The notes beneath the pieces were generated by a model that was not told where the DNA came from, searched no databases, and saw only the letters and a list, made by a program, of their open reading frames with translations. The position numbers and the translations under genes are program-made. From assembly GCF_900635775.1 (NCBI RefSeq), contig NZ_LR134167.1, positions 1,273,001 through 1,337,000 of the forward strand: a stretch of 64,000 bases of DNA, in the 5' to 3' direction. The DNA is from Avibacterium volantium. GTDB lineage: Bacteria; Pseudomonadota; Gammaproteobacteria; Enterobacterales; Pasteurellaceae. Shown here piece by piece: positions 25,634-36,179 of the stretch (positions are counted from its first letter, which is position 1; every line of letters begins with the position of its first letter).

Positions 25634-25792
25634 AAGCGATTTAGCACAAACAAGGCTTGCCACGCTTAACAAATGAACTTCATTCTTATCCACAAAGAAA
25701 ATCTCTCCAACCCCAAGAATAAAATATCTCAACCTTAATTTTTTATGATAAAATCCGCCCCTATTTCCATAACATCAAACATAGGACAGATT

Positions 25793-26266
25793 ATGAAAGT
25801 ATTAGAAGGCGCGATTGCAGCACCAAATGCCAAAGTTGCGGTGGTGATTGCTCGTTTTAACAGCTTTATTAATGAAAGTTTATTAGAAGGTGCGTTAGAT
25901 GCCTTAAAACGTGTTGGACAAGTAAAAGATGAAAACATCACCTTAGTGCGCGCACCGGGGGCTTATGAGTTGCCATTAGTGGCTCGCCGTTTAGCGGAGA
26001 GCAAAAAATATGATGCGATTGTGGCATTAGGCACGGTGATCCGCGGTGGTACAGCGCATTTTGAATATGTAGCAGGCGAAGCGAGCAGCGGTTTAGGCCA
26101 AGTGGCGATGCAAGCGGAAATTCCAGTAGCGTTTGGCGTGCTAACCACTGAAAATATTGAACAAGCCATTGAACGTGCAGGCACAAAAGCGGGCAATAAA
26201 GGCGCAGAAGCGGCATTAGTGGCTTTAGAAATGATCAACTTATTAGCACAAATTGATAACGCATAA
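25793..26266 (+). CDS. ribH: 6,7-dimethyl-8-ribityllumazine synthase
   Basis: Condenses 5-amino-6-ribitylaminouracil with dihydroxybutanone phosphate to lumazine, the step before riboflavin synthase. The 157-residue protein shows the typical [29 protein letters not shown] and [17 protein letters not shown] segments; the catalytic His-containing HFE motif is intact. The ATG at 25793 matches the family N-terminus (MKVLEGAI) and follows AGGA. It overlaps nusB by TAATG, the ribH-nusB-thiL-pgpA order common in gammaproteobacteria. Confidence 0.96.
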   Translation: MKVLEGAIAAPNAKVAVVIARFNSFINESLLEGALDALKRVGQVKDENITLVRAPGAYELPLVARRLAESKKYDAIVALGTVIRGGTAHFEYVAGEASSGLGQVAMQAEIPVAFGVLTTENIEQAIERAGTKAGNKGAEAALVALEMINLLAQIDNA

Positions 26267-26709
26267 TGGCTGAATTTGCAATGAACGATAAAGTAAAGAA
26301 ACCAAGCCAGCGCCGCCGTGCCAGAGAATGTGCGGTGCAAGCCCTTTATTCTTGGTATGTGTCGCAAAATCCTATTGAAGAAGTGGAATTAGCGTTTATT
26401 ACCGAGCAGGATATGCAAGGCGTGGATATGCCTTATTTCCGCAAATTATTGCGTCAAACCGCAGAAAATATTGAAGCGGTTGAAGCGGCAATGACCCCTT
26501 ATTTGGATCGTAGCCTTGAGGAATTAGATCCCATCGAGCGTGCGATTTTGCGTTTAGCAGTGTATGAACTGAAATTCGAGCTAGACGTGCCTTATAAAGT
26601 GGCAATCAATGAAGCCATTGAAGTGGCAAAAGTATTCGGGGCAGATGACAGCCACCGTTATGTGAATGGTGTATTGGATAAAGTTGCACCTGCATTATCG
26701 CGTAAATAA
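26266..26709 (+). CDS. nusB: transcription antitermination protein NusB
   Basis: A 147-residue all-helical protein that binds boxA RNA together with NusE (S10) and supports rRNA antitermination. The Arg-rich N-terminus ([19 protein letters not shown]) contacts RNA, and [16 protein letters not shown] and [31 protein letters not shown] are typical of the family. The first ATG overlaps the ribH stop (TAATG); a second ATG five codons in is the alternative. Length equals that of H. influenzae and E. coli NusB within a few residues. Confidence 0.96.
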   Translation: MAEFAMNDKVKKPSQRRRARECAVQALYSWYVSQNPIEEVELAFITEQDMQGVDMPYFRKLLRQTAENIEAVEAAMTPYLDRSLEELDPIERAILRLAVYELKFELDVPYKVAINEAIEVAKVFGADDSHRYVNGVLDKVAPALSRK

Positions 26710-26730
26710 TCATTTCAGGGAAGGAAGCCA

Positions 26731-27762
26731 ATGAATGAAGGCGAATTTGATCTAATTAAACGATATTTTAATGCGTCTAAGCGCCCTTCCCGTAAAGATG
26801 TGATTGTTGCCATTGGTGATGATTGTGCGATTACCGAACATCGGCAAAATCAACGCATTGCCATTACAACGGACACTATGGTGGAAAATACCCATTTTCT
26901 GCCATCTATTTCTCCCGCCGATCTGGCTTATAAAGCCGCTGCGACCAATTTAAGCGATCTGGCTGCAATGGGCGCAGAACCTGCGTGGTTTTCCCTTGCG
27001 TTAACCTTACCCCATATTGATCACCAATGGCTGCAAGCGTTTAGCCAAAGTTTTTTTGACGTGTTGGATCACTATAATGTGGATCTGATTGGCGGCGATA
27101 CGACCAAAGGCGCGTTGCACGTTATTAGCATCACTGCACAGGGCATTATCCCCAAAGGCAAAGCGTTATGTCGCCACAGTGCTAATGTGGGGGATTGGGT
27201 TTATGTGTCTGGCACCCTAGGCGATAGCGCAGGGGGCTTGGCTTTATTGCTGAATTCCGTAAAGGAAATACCTATGAAAGCGCAAAGTGCGGTGCAAAAT
27301 GGGACAGATTTTGAGCGCGATTATTTAATTCAACGCCACCTTCGCCCGACACCCAGAGTGTTGCTTGGCTTGGAATTAGCAGTATCCGCCCTTGCTAGTT
27401 CTGCCATTGATATTTCAGACGGTTTGATTGCCGATCTGGGGCATATTTTAGAACGTAGCCAATGTAGTGCGGTGATAAATTTAGATAAATTGCCGTTGTC
27501 CAATGCCTTGATTAACACCTTCGGGCGCGCCCAAGCAGAGCAGTTTGCCTTAACTGGCGGTGAAGATTATGAGCTATGTTTTACCGTGCCAGATCGTCAG
27601 CGTGAAAAACTAGATCAGCATTTAAAACACATTGGTGTGAATTATACCTGTATCGGCCAGCTCCGCGCGTTACGCCCAAATGGCAAAAAACGCCTTGTTT
27701 TTCAACGTAATGGGCAAGAGGTGGACGTCGCGCATACCGGCGGTTTCGATCATTTTAAATAG
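26731..27762 (+). CDS. thiL: thiamine-monophosphate kinase
   Basis: Phosphorylates thiamine monophosphate to the active cofactor TPP, using ATP. The 343-residue protein has the AIR-synthase-like fold with AIGDDCAIT, the Asp-rich metal site (ITTDTMVENTHF), NLSDLAAMGAEP, GGDTTKG and the late GGEDYELCFTVP motif. It starts at an ATG after AGGGAAGG. It lies between nusB and pgpA in the usual order. It completes the salvage route fed by the riboswitch-controlled thiZXY importer elsewhere in the window. Confidence 0.95.
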   Translation: MNEGEFDLIKRYFNASKRPSRKDVIVAIGDDCAITEHRQNQRIAITTDTMVENTHFLPSISPADLAYKAAATNLSDLAAMGAEPAWFSLALTLPHIDHQWLQAFSQSFFDVLDHYNVDLIGGDTTKGALHVISITAQGIIPKGKALCRHSANVGDWVYVSGTLGDSAGGLALLLNSVKEIPMKAQSAVQNGTDFERDYLIQRHLRPTPRVLLGLELAVSALASSAIDISDGLIADLGHILERSQCSAVINLDKLPLSNALINTFGRAQAEQFALTGGEDYELCFTVPDRQREKLDQHLKHIGVNYTCIGQLRALRPNGKKRLVFQRNGQEVDVAHTGGFDHFK

Positions 27763-27769
27763 AAAAATT

Positions 27770-28282
27770 ATGCAAAATACAGTCCAACAAGATCCCCGTA
27801 ACCGACTTTCTTTAACCAATCCCGTGCATTTACTGGCAGTTGGGTTTGGCTCAGGTTTGCTTCGCCCCGCCCCTGGCACTTGGGGAAGTTTAGCCGCCAC
27901 GCTAATTGGCGCGGCGCTCTTGCAAATAATGCCATTAAAAATTTTCCTTTTTTTCACCGCACTTTGTTTTGTGGCTGGTTGCTTTATTTGCCAGAAAACC
28001 GCTGATGATATGGGAGTTCACGATCACGGTGCGATTGTGTGGGACGAATTTGTTGGTATTTTTATTGTGCTTGGTTTTTTACCTGAAGTTAATTGGCTGT
28101 TATGTATCACAGGTTTTGTTGTATTTCGCTTTTTTGACATCCTAAAACCTTACCCTATTCGCTATTTTGATCGTAAGTTGAAAAGTGGATTTGGGATTAT
28201 GATTGATGATGTCCTTGCAGCAATTTATAGTATTATCACGATTTATCTATTGTTTTATATTTTATTAGAGATCTTTCTATAA
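27770..28282 (+). CDS. pgpA: phosphatidylglycerophosphatase A
   Basis: A 170-residue inner-membrane phosphatase that removes the phosphate from phosphatidylglycerophosphate to give phosphatidylglycerol. The motifs GFGSGLLRPAPGTWGS, DDMGVHDHGAIVWDEFVG and FRFFDILKPYPI, which carry the catalytic acidic residues, are all present, with three or four hydrophobic helices. The ATG at 27770 begins 8 bases after thiL; the longer frame reaching back to 27680 overlaps thiL and lacks family similarity. Its stop overlaps the next start (TAATG). Confidence 0.93.
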   Translation: MQNTVQQDPRNRLSLTNPVHLLAVGFGSGLLRPAPGTWGSLAATLIGAALLQIMPLKIFLFFTALCFVAGCFICQKTADDMGVHDHGAIVWDEFVGIFIVLGFLPEVNWLLCITGFVVFRFFDILKPYPIRYFDRKLKSGFGIMIDDVLAAIYSIITIYLLFYILLEIFL

Positions 28283-28917
28283 TGTTGACCGTATTATTAG
28301 TTAATCTTGCAGGTTTGCTCAGCCCCGGCCCTGATTTTTTTTATGTGAGTCGTAAGGCAGCGAGTGAAACCCATCGTAATGCTATTGCAGGGGCTTTAGG
28401 TATTGGACTTGGGATTTTATTTTGGTCTGCTGTGGTGATTTTTGGTTTAGCATTGATTAATCAAACAAATCACTTTACTCAATATCTCATTATGTGCTTA
28501 GGAGGAAGTTATTTGAGTTATTGTGGCATTAAAATGTTACAAGTAACCCAAAATGCACATTTAGCCGATGCCAATCGGCAAAAGCAAAAACAAACCGCCT
28601 TTTTTACTGAAGTAATGAAAGGATTATTCATTAATCTTAGTAATGCTAAAGTGATTGTCTTTTTTAGCAGTGTTGTATCAGGTTTTATGGCAAACATTTC
28701 TAATACAGCAGAAATGTGGTTGATTATTTTCCTATTAGGATTAGAAAGCTTTTTATATTTTGTACTGATTGCGTTTTTCTTTTCTCGTCAAATCGTGCGA
28801 GATTTTTACAATCGGTATAATCGTTATATTGACAATTTTGCCGGTTTAGTTTTCCTATTTTTCGGTGGCGAACTGATTTATTCAGGCTTAACCACCATTA
28901 TTGAACTCACCTCGTAA
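28282..28917 (+). CDS. LysE family amino acid exporter
   Basis: A 211-residue membrane protein of the LysE/RhtB exporter family (PF01810), with about six helices and the N-terminal signature LLSPGPDFFYVSRKAASETHRNAIAGALGIGLG. Members export amino acids such as threonine, homoserine or lysine; the substrate is not readable. It is translationally coupled to pgpA and followed 12 bases later by dapB. Placement between pgpA and a lysine-pathway gene is compatible with an amino acid role but proves nothing. Confidence 0.88.
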   Translation: MLTVLLVNLAGLLSPGPDFFYVSRKAASETHRNAIAGALGIGLGILFWSAVVIFGLALINQTNHFTQYLIMCLGGSYLSYCGIKMLQVTQNAHLADANRQKQKQTAFFTEVMKGLFINLSNAKVIVFFSSVVSGFMANISNTAEMWLIIFLLGLESFLYFVLIAFFFSRQIVRDFYNRYNRYIDNFAGLVFLFFGGELIYSGLTTIIELTS

Positions 28918-28926
28918 CAGGAGTAG

Positions 28927-29742
<816 letters not shown>

Positions 29743-29755
29743 GGTTTGTTGAATT

Positions 29756-29820
29756 AAAAGTGCGGTGGGAATTTTGGGATTTTTTAAAATTCCGTGGAAA
29801 ATGACCGCACTTTGTTTTTT
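29756..29820 (+). terminator. dapB terminator, long uptake-signal stem
   Basis: AAAGTGCGGT (29757-29766) and ACCGCACTTT (29804-29813) with further pairing of GGAATTTT and AAAATTCC inside, then GTTTTTTG. Confidence 0.82.
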
Positions 29821-29824
29821 GCTT

Positions 29825-30418
29825 TTTTCTTTGGGATAAATAACGTGTTTCGCTCGTTGAGCGACCTACTTTCTTTTGCTTGCTCAAAAGAAAGTAGGCA
29901 AAGAAAAAAGCCCCTGACTAAATTGCTTATCTTCATTTTTAACAAATTTTCTTAACGAAAAGTAAGCCCATACTCGCTACGCTGCGTTCAGGCGTTACTT
30001 TTCTAAAAATTTGTTAAAAATGAAGGCAATTTACACGGGAGATTAATCCTTTCTCTCTTCTACATTTTGTTTGAAAATTAGAGCAAAGTAGGAGAAAAGA
30101 TTTATTTTCCTATTTTGCAAAATAAAAAATGCGGTCATTTTTCATAAAATTTTAAAACTTCAAAAATTCCCACCGCACTTTAAAATTTGCCTTAACCGTA
30201 TTCCCCGTCCAAACCGCCCGAGTGGAGATAAAATTTTTAGAAAAATCACGCCGAGCGAGAGCGAAGCGAACATCAGGCTGATTTTTCGTAAAGAAAATTT
30301 TATTGGAATGAGGAAAAAGCGGTTTGATCGGGGTTCCCTTTTCTTTGCTTCCTTTCTTTTGGGTAAGCAAAAGAAAGGAAGTCGCCAACGGCGAAACCCG
30401 TTATCAATCTCAAAGAAA
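29825..30418. repeat. composite structured repeat, locus 2 (arms A2 and B2)
   Basis: Second copy of the repeat, filling the gap between dapB and yfaE. Arm A2 (29825-30043) repeats the 14 bp hairpin (29865-29878 with 29885-29898) and the long hairpin (TAAATTGC at 29919-29926, GCAATTTA at 30026-30033) almost base for base with A1. Arm B2 (30203-30418, inverse) has CAAACCGC/GCGGTTTG (30210-30217, 30319-30326) and a 14 bp hairpin CTTCCTTTCTTTTG/CAAAAGAAAGGAAG (30348-30361, 30368-30381). The sequence between the arms differs completely from locus 1, which shows that the arms are the conserved unit. Confidence 0.85.
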
Positions 30419-30484
30419 AATAATTTAACGCAGAAAAAGAAAATTTCACTCAAATACGATTATTTCAATATCCCACTTTAAAAA

Positions 30485-30733
30485 ATGAAAATCACCCTAT
30501 TAAAACAAAACATCACCCTTGAACACCACAACGAAATGCCGTTACTTCAAAAATTAGAAATTAACGGCATTTATCCTGAATATCAGTGCCGTTCGGGTTA
30601 TTGCGGTGCTTGTCGCACAAAAATAAAAAAGGGAAAAGTCCGCTATAATGAACCACCACTTGCTTTTGTAAATGAAAACGAAGTGCTACTTTGCTGCTGC
30701 CAAGTGGAAAGTGATTTGGAGTTGGAGTTATGA
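30485..30733 (+). CDS. yfaE: 2Fe-2S ferredoxin-like protein YfaE
   Basis: An 82-residue plant-type ferredoxin. The cluster ligands are Cys35, Cys40 and Cys43 (CRSGYCGACRTK), with the fourth in the CCC run at 70-72. YfaE in E. coli delivers electrons or iron to keep the diferric-tyrosyl radical of ribonucleotide reductase NrdB working. In E. coli it follows nrdB in the operon; here it is convergent with nrdB, 104 bases apart, so the functional neighbourhood is kept but the orientation is flipped. The start ATG has no strong ribosome site (upstream bases CCCACTTTAAAA). Confidence 0.9.
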   Translation: MKITLLKQNITLEHHNEMPLLQKLEINGIYPEYQCRSGYCGACRTKIKKGKVRYNEPPLAFVNENEVLLCCCQVESDLELEL

Positions 30734-30787
30734 GGTAGATAGTTTTTACAAACTTAAAGCGCAATCTAAAAAACAAAGAAAAAAATA

Positions 30788-30817
30788 ACCGCACTTTTAG
30801 TTATCTAAAAGTGCGGT
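30788..30817. terminator. bidirectional terminator between yfaE and nrdB
   Basis: Perfect 13 bp stem ACCGCACTTTTAG (30788-30800) / CTAAAAGTGCGGT (30805-30817) with loop TTAT, built from inverted uptake signals. Confidence 0.8.
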
Positions 30818-30837
30818 CAAAATTCTCCTTAAATTTA

Positions 30838-31968
30838 TTACAGATCAAAATCCCCAAAATCGCTGGTATCAACTTTTGAATCAATTTGACCTACAAGATA
30901 GGAACTCACTTCCACTTCTTGTGGGGCGACTTGTACATTGTCCGACACCAACCACGCGTTGATCCAAGGGATTGGGTTCGAACGCGCTTCAAATGGCAAT
31001 GGTAAGCCGACTGCTTGCATACGGATATTGGTGATGTATTCCACATATTGCACTAAAATATCTTTATTTAGGCCGATCATTGAACCATCTTTAAATAAAT
31101 AATCAGCCCATTCTTTCTCTTGTTCCGCGGCAGCTAGGAAAAGTTCATAGGCTTCTTGCTTACATTCTTCGGCAATTTCAGCCATTTCAGGATCATCTTG
31201 CCCTGCGGCCATAATGTTTAGAATGTGTTGAGTGCCAGTTAAATGTAAGGCTTCATCACGGGCGATAAATTTGATGATTTTCGCGTTACCTTCCATCAGT
31301 TTGCGTTCAGCAAAGGCGAAAGAGCAGGCGAAAGACACATAGAAACGAATGGCTTCTAAGGCGTTTACGCTCATTAAGCAGAGGTAAAGTTGTTTTTTCA
31401 GATTGCGCAGGGTGACGACACATTCTTTGCCGTCCACGGTGTAAGTGCCTTCACCATAAAGGCTGTAAAGCTGGCTGTCGCGGATTAAATCATCATAATA
31501 GGCGGAGATGTCTTTCGCACGTTTGATGATTTCTTCGTTAGTTACAATATCATCAAAAACGATGGACGGATCATTGACGATATTACGAATAATATGCGTA
31601 TATGAACGGCTGTGAATGGTTTCAGAGAACGTCCAAGTTTCGATCCACGTTTCCAGTTCAGGAATAGAAACCAATGGCAATAGCGCCACATTTGGGCTAC
31701 GACCTTGAATAGAATCAAGCAGAGTTTGATACTTTAAGTTACTGATAAAAATATGTTTTTCGTGTTCAGGCAGTGCTGCATAGTCAATGCGATCTTGCGA
31801 CACGTCCACTTCTTCTGGACGCCAGAAGAAAGAAAGTTGTTTTTCAATCAGTTTTTCAAAGGTTTCGTATTTTTGTTGATCGTAACGTGCCACGTTGACA
31901 TTTTGCCCGAAGAACATTGGCTCTTTGAGTTGATCGTTTTTGGTTTGTGAGAAAGTGGTGTATGCCAT
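30838..31968 (-). CDS. nrdB: class Ia ribonucleoside-diphosphate reductase, beta subunit
   Basis: The 376-residue radical-generating subunit. It holds a diiron-tyrosyl cofactor and passes the radical to NrdA to reduce ribonucleotides. [10 protein letters not shown] holds the ligand Glu, His and the radical Tyr in the same spacing as E. coli Glu115-His118-Tyr122. The second ligand set is in [14 protein letters not shown], and the C-terminus ends DFGDFDL, the NrdA-docking tail. It stands without nrdA, which lies 30 kb away on the same strand. YfaE is convergent at its 3' side. Confidence 0.97.
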   Translation of the reverse strand: MAYTTFSQTKNDQLKEPMFFGQNVNVARYDQQKYETFEKLIEKQLSFFWRPEEVDVSQDRIDYAALPEHEKHIFISNLKYQTLLDSIQGRSPNVALLPLVSIPELETWIETWTFSETIHSRSYTHIIRNIVNDPSIVFDDIVTNEEIIKRAKDISAYYDDLIRDSQLYSLYGEGTYTVDGKECVVTLRNLKKQLYLCLMSVNALEAIRFYVSFACSFAFAERKLMEGNAKIIKFIARDEALHLTGTQHILNIMAAGQDDPEMAEIAEECKQEAYELFLAAAEQEKEWADYLFKDGSMIGLNKDILVQYVEYITNIRMQAVGLPLPFEARSNPIPWINAWLVSDNVQVAPQEVEVSSYLVGQIDSKVDTSDFGDFDL

Positions 31969-32071
31969 AGAAATATCCTTACATCTTTTTAATTGAGAAT
32001 GGCTCGTATTTTACACTAAAAATCTGATTCGTTTAATGGGTTTTATATATTCTTGAAATTAGCGAACAATA

Positions 32072-32106
32072 AAAACGGCGAGTTGTTTTAAAACTCACCG
32101 CTTTTC
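32072..32106 (-). terminator. zapG terminator
   Basis: On the minus strand AAAAGCGGTGAGTTT and AACTCGCCGTTTTT pair with one mismatch and end in a T run, between zapG and nrdB. Confidence 0.7.
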
Positions 32107-32130
32107 AAAGGGTTAGGAAATCATTAAGGA

Positions 32131-32553
32131 CTATTTTTCGGCTTTTAAGATACCTGAAGATCCTTCAGAATAATCTCTTGGGGCATTTTCTTCAGAGCTG
32201 TTTTCGGTTTCTGTGGTAGTTTCTTCTGGTTTTTTTTGTTCGAGTTGGTTTTCAAATAATGATTTATTTTCTAATTGAGGTAATAGCTGAACAGAAGAGG
32301 TCGCTAAATGTTGATACAGTTTTTGATAATCCTGCGCGAGGGTTTTCAATAAATCTGCACTTTCAGAAAAATGTTTTTCCAAATGTTGTTTTTGTTGATC
32401 CAATTCGGATTTTACTTTTTGTAATTCAGCTTCCGTTTTCACTTGTTTTTTCACTGAATCCTTAGTAAAGCGTAATAATAAATAAGCGAGGACAAAACCT
32501 ACTACTAAACCAATTAGGGCAGGTTGCCACATTTCGGGTGTCCAATTTTGCAT
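32131..32553 (-). CDS. zapG: cell division/envelope protein ZapG (YhcB, DUF1043)
   Basis: A 140-residue membrane-anchored protein: one N-terminal helix (ALIGLVVGFVLAYLLL) and then a long coiled coil (about 30-90) facing the cytoplasm. The C-terminal APRDYSEGSSGIL motif is diagnostic for the YhcB/ZapG family. In enterobacteria it associates with the divisome and coordinates envelope growth. It is transcribed toward nrdB, with a terminator between them. Start ATG follows AAGGAG. Confidence 0.9.
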   Translation of the reverse strand: MQNWTPEMWQPALIGLVVGFVLAYLLLRFTKDSVKKQVKTEAELQKVKSELDQQKQHLEKHFSESADLLKTLAQDYQKLYQHLATSSVQLLPQLENKSLFENQLEQKKPEETTTETENSSEENAPRDYSEGSSGILKAEK

Positions 32554-32687
32554 AAAAAACTCCTTATGGTAAGAAAAGAACCTTTTGTATCATAACCTTA
32601 ATTTCAATTTATTTCTTTGGCACAGATCACAAAAAAATACATTGGATAAATAAGGCGGCGGTTGCACGCCTTATTTTCTATTTTATC

Positions 32688-34457
32688 TTAAACTGCACTT
32701 TGCCAATAGTCTGCTTTGGCTTTTTGCAATTTATGATAGGCGTTGAGTAATTTTTGATGCGCGTGGAATTGTTGTAAATGCTCATCATCAGCCAATAAAT
32801 CATAGAACGGATTGCCGCCTTGAATAGCATTCCAAGCAAATTCCACCGCACTTTTGCCATACATTTTCTCAAATACCGCACGATATTGAGCAGGATCGCG
32901 GTTTTCATCTAGGAATAATTCTAGGCTATTGACTAAACAGCGGTAATAATTCGCACGTTCTGGCGTGAACACTGATTGATTCATATTCAGCGTCCAGTTA
33001 GCCCAATCTAAGGCATTTTCTAAATCTTGTGTGGCAAGATAGAGCATTGCTTTGAGTTCACCAATACGCAAGGTTGTCCAGCCTGATTTTGGCGGTGGCA
33101 CGATGCCAATAAACTCACGCACGCGGGTAGCATCATCAATGCCTTGTTCATCAAGCTCATCAAGTAATTCTTGATAAGTGTCTTTATCGTGGTGGAAATG
33201 GGGCAGATCAAGCAAGATCTCGCGCCAATCCATTCCCATATTGTTATTGGCGTAGATTAAATCGTCCGCTGGGTAAATATCCGACATTCCCGGCACAATA
33301 ATGCGGCAAGCGTAAACGCCGAGATGCTGATAATCCATAATATACACTTCCTGATTGAGCGCTTGGAAAATCGCCATCAGATTTTGATATTCTTGCTCTG
33401 TTGTGCCAGAAAAATCCCAGTCCACAAAAGGATAATCGCTCTCTTGTTTAAATAAATCCCAAGAAATTAAACCGCTTGAATCAATAAAATGTGTTTCCAA
33501 ATTGGCGTGTTCCGCCACATCATCATTATTGAAAGAGGGCGGCGTGAACACATCAAGATCTTTCAAGCTGCGGCCTTGTAATAATTCAGTTACCGTGCGT
33601 TCCAATGCCACGCCAAAATTAGGGTGCGCGCCGAAAGAGGCAAAGCAAGTGCCATTTTGTGGATTGAGCAGCACCACACAGATTACAGGATATTTCCCCC
33701 CTAAGGACGCATCGTAAGCGAGAATTGGAAAGCCTTCTTGCTCAAGGGTTGCAATGGCTTCTTGCACCGCAGGGTAGCGCTGCATTACATCTTGCGGAAT
33801 GAGCGGCAAGCTAATGGCCTCTGCAATGATTTTGTTTTTCACATAACGCTCAAATACTTCTGAAAGCCCTTGCACACGTGCTTCAAACAAGCTGTTGCCT
33901 GCGGACATTCCATTGGAAACATAAAGATTAGCGATAATACTTTGTGGAATATACACCGTTTGGTTATCGGATTGACGTACATAAGGCATTGCCACAATGC
34001 CACGTTCTGCATTGCCCGATTGGAGATCGATCAATAAATCTGGCGTCAATTCGCCGTTGGGATCATAATAAGCCAATAAATGCTCATCTAAAATGCCCTC
34101 AGGCAGTTCGGTTTCATCTTCAATTTCAAACCATTTTTCATTGGGATAATGCACAAAAGGCGCATTGGCGAGATCTTGCCCTAGGTAATAATCGGCAAAG
34201 AAATAGTTGGTGGAAAGACGTTCAAAATATTCCCCTAAGGCAGAAGCCAGCGCGGCTTTTTTGCTCGCCCCTTTACCGTTAGTGAAGCATTGCGGGCAAT
34301 CTTTATCACGAATATGCACAGACCAAACATTCGGCACGGGATTGAGCCACGAGGCTTCTTCAATATCGAAACCAAGTGCGGTCAATTTTTGCTGAAATTT
34401 TGCAATGCTATCTTCAAGAGCGGCATCTTTGCCGGGAATAAAGGTTTGTTCGGTCAT
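32688..34457 (-). CDS. ycaO: YcaO, ribosomal protein S12 methylthiotransferase accessory factor
   Basis: A 589-residue protein of the YcaO superfamily (ATP-dependent cyclodehydratase fold). E. coli YcaO is reported to help RimO with beta-methylthiolation of S12 Asp88. The N-terminal catalytic YcaO domain (about 60-400) shows the ATP-site pieces SALGEYFERLSTNYF and GLSEVFERYVKNKIIAEA. The C-terminal part is TPR-like (ATQDLENALDWANWTLNMN). Size and order match E. coli YcaO (586). No cognate peptide or other azoline-type partner gene is nearby, so a natural-product role is unlikely. Confidence 0.93.
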   Translation of the reverse strand: MTEQTFIPGKDAALEDSIAKFQQKLTALGFDIEEASWLNPVPNVWSVHIRDKDCPQCFTNGKGASKKAALASALGEYFERLSTNYFFADYYLGQDLANAPFVHYPNEKWFEIEDETELPEGILDEHLLAYYDPNGELTPDLLIDLQSGNAERGIVAMPYVRQSDNQTVYIPQSIIANLYVSNGMSAGNSLFEARVQGLSEVFERYVKNKIIAEAISLPLIPQDVMQRYPAVQEAIATLEQEGFPILAYDASLGGKYPVICVVLLNPQNGTCFASFGAHPNFGVALERTVTELLQGRSLKDLDVFTPPSFNNDDVAEHANLETHFIDSSGLISWDLFKQESDYPFVDWDFSGTTEQEYQNLMAIFQALNQEVYIMDYQHLGVYACRIIVPGMSDIYPADDLIYANNNMGMDWREILLDLPHFHHDKDTYQELLDELDEQGIDDATRVREFIGIVPPPKSGWTTLRIGELKAMLYLATQDLENALDWANWTLNMNQSVFTPERANYYRCLVNSLELFLDENRDPAQYRAVFEKMYGKSAVEFAWNAIQGGNPFYDLLADDEHLQQFHAHQKLLNAYHKLQKAKADYWQSAV

Positions 34458-34581
34458 TTCGTGTTCTCCGTCATTTCGTATTATTCGTTATCTAAGAGGC
34501 GAATCATATTGAGCCGTGCATAATAGGCAAGTTTCGCCTATTCAGCAAGGGGAAATCCTGTTAAAAAGCAAAACTAGCTTG

Positions 34582-35313
34582 TTATTTCAATGAGTTGTTT
34601 TTGATGAGCCTTTCCGCTTTGGCAGCTTGGCGAAACGCATTGGCAGGGTTGAGAACAGGGGAAAAGGACGATGTTTGGGGATTTAAGGTCATTGGTAACG
34701 TGCGCTTTTGCGCCACAATGATCATCATTTCGCCAAAATAATGGAGTTTCCCTTGCAAGGATAAGCATTGCTGATCAAGTAGATCGAAATTGAGCAGGCT
34801 TAGCCAATCCACAATCCTAGTGGCAAAATAAGGGTAAAACGGCAATTTATTTGTGCCAAAAGGCAAATGTTGTTTAAGGGAAAACAGGCTGAGCGGATTA
34901 AATAAGGAAAGAAATAAGATCCCGTCTTGATTGAGCGTGCGCGTAGTTTCGCGTAACACTTGGTGCGGATCAGCGGTGAAATGCAAGCCGTGTGCGAGTA
35001 AGCAGGCGGAGAAACATTCATCAATAAAAGGCAGTGCCGTGGCTTGAGCTTTCACAATATCAATATGGGGGCATTGTGAAAGTGCGGTCAAATTTTGCGG
35101 AATTTTTTCGCTCACAATAATTTGTTGATCGCAAGGATAATATGCCACTTCACCACTTAACGCGCCCAATTTGAGGCAATAATCTCCCGAAATTTGTGCA
35201 AAGTGCTTTGTTAAATATTGCTGAATTAGGCTACAATAGCGCGCACCTTGTGGCACCTGTTGCCAGCTTAGCGGTGTTTCTATTTGCGCATTGTTTAGAA
35301 TATTCCACTTCAT
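34582..35313 (-). CDS. SAM-dependent methyltransferase, YafS-like
   Basis: A 243-residue class I methyltransferase of the YafS type (methyltransf_11 core). Motif I is degenerate ([13 protein letters not shown]), and the [30 protein letters not shown] segment is typical of post-motif I to motif IV. Substrate unknown. It is divergent from gloB with only 17 bases between the two start codons, the same yafS/gloB neighbourhood as in E. coli. An AATAGGC/GCCTATT hairpin lies at 34522-34542 after the gene. Confidence 0.8.
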   Translation of the reverse strand: MKWNILNNAQIETPLSWQQVPQGARYCSLIQQYLTKHFAQISGDYCLKLGALSGEVAYYPCDQQIIVSEKIPQNLTALSQCPHIDIVKAQATALPFIDECFSACLLAHGLHFTADPHQVLRETTRTLNQDGILFLSLFNPLSLFSLKQHLPFGTNKLPFYPYFATRIVDWLSLLNFDLLDQQCLSLQGKLHYFGEMMIIVAQKRTLPMTLNPQTSSFSPVLNPANAFRQAAKAERLIKNNSLK

Positions 35314-35330
35314 TTTTAATAAGGATCAAT

Positions 35331-36032
35331 ATGTTAGTACCCATTCCTGCCCTTGATGATAACTATATTTGGCTGTATGCACGAGAAAATTTACCTGTAA
35401 TTGTGATCGACATCGCAGAAAGCGCGCCTTTGCTTGCTTATTTACAGCAACATCAGCTTGAAGTGGAAGCGGTGCTACTTACCCATAAGCATCAAGATCA
35501 CGTTGGCGGCTTGGCAGAATTTAAACGGCATTATCCTAATGTCCCTGTGTTTGGCCCACAAGAAACCGCAGACTTGGGCGCAACGCAAATCATTAATGAA
35601 GGGGAAATTCGCACCACGCATTATCAAATCCAAGTGCTGCCCTCGGGCGGACACACGGAAAATCACGTGAGTTTTGTGGTGGACGGCCATTTATTTTGTG
35701 GTGATACCTTATTTTCCGGCGGCTGTGGCCGCGTGTTTACGGGGGATTACGCACAAATGTTTGATTCGCTCCAGCGGCTCAAAGCCTTGCTTGATAGCAC
35801 TATTGTTTGCCCTGCGCACGAATATACCTTAAGCAATTTACAGTTTGCCGAGAAAGTGTTGCCAAAATCGGTATTTTTGACAGATTATGTAGCGAAAATT
35901 GCTGATCTACGCCAACAGCACCAGCCAAGTTTACCTACCACCTTAGGGCTAGAAAAACGAATCAATCCGTTCTTACAAGCAGAAAATTTGGCGCAATTTA
36001 CCCAATGGCGACAATTAAAAGATCAGCAGTAA
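35331..36032 (+). CDS. gloB: hydroxyacylglutathione hydrolase (glyoxalase II)
   Basis: Hydrolyses S-lactoylglutathione to lactate and glutathione in methylglyoxal detoxification. The 233-residue metallo-beta-lactamase-fold enzyme has the binuclear metal motif [10 protein letters not shown] (HxHxDH), [21 protein letters not shown] and [10 protein letters not shown]. The ATG at 35331 fits the family start [14 protein letters not shown] and follows AAGGATC; an open frame back to 35196 runs inside the divergent yafS gene and is rejected. The promoter must lie inside yafS. Confidence 0.95.
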   Translation: MLVPIPALDDNYIWLYARENLPVIVIDIAESAPLLAYLQQHQLEVEAVLLTHKHQDHVGGLAEFKRHYPNVPVFGPQETADLGATQIINEGEIRTTHYQIQVLPSGGHTENHVSFVVDGHLFCGDTLFSGGCGRVFTGDYAQMFDSLQRLKALLDSTIVCPAHEYTLSNLQFAEKVLPKSVFLTDYVAKIADLRQQHQPSLPTTLGLEKRINPFLQAENLAQFTQWRQLKDQQ

Positions 36033-36179
36033 ATTGAACAAAAATTTTGCTTTTCGCTACGAAAGGGCAATCCTATTTGCTCAATGGCAAATAATTGCTT
36101 AGAATGAGCAAGTTTTTATTTTCTTTCTTTTTATTTTGTGGGGGCTTGACCGAAAGTGCGGTCAAATTTCAATTAATTT

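Noticed and set aside
25409..25732. 107-codon minus-strand ORF in repeat arm B1
   Set aside because: Similar-looking ORFs occur in B2 but in shifted frames; changes between arms follow base pairing rather than codons, so it is treated as non-coding.
32688..34457. YcaO as part of a RiPP (azoline) biosynthetic cluster
   Set aside because: No dehydrogenase, E1-like partner or precursor peptide is nearby, and the length and C-terminus match the E. coli YcaO subgroup.
34522..34542. Hairpin AATAGGC/GCCTATT after the yafS-like gene as a terminator
   Set aside because: No T run follows on either strand; it is mentioned only in the gene entry.
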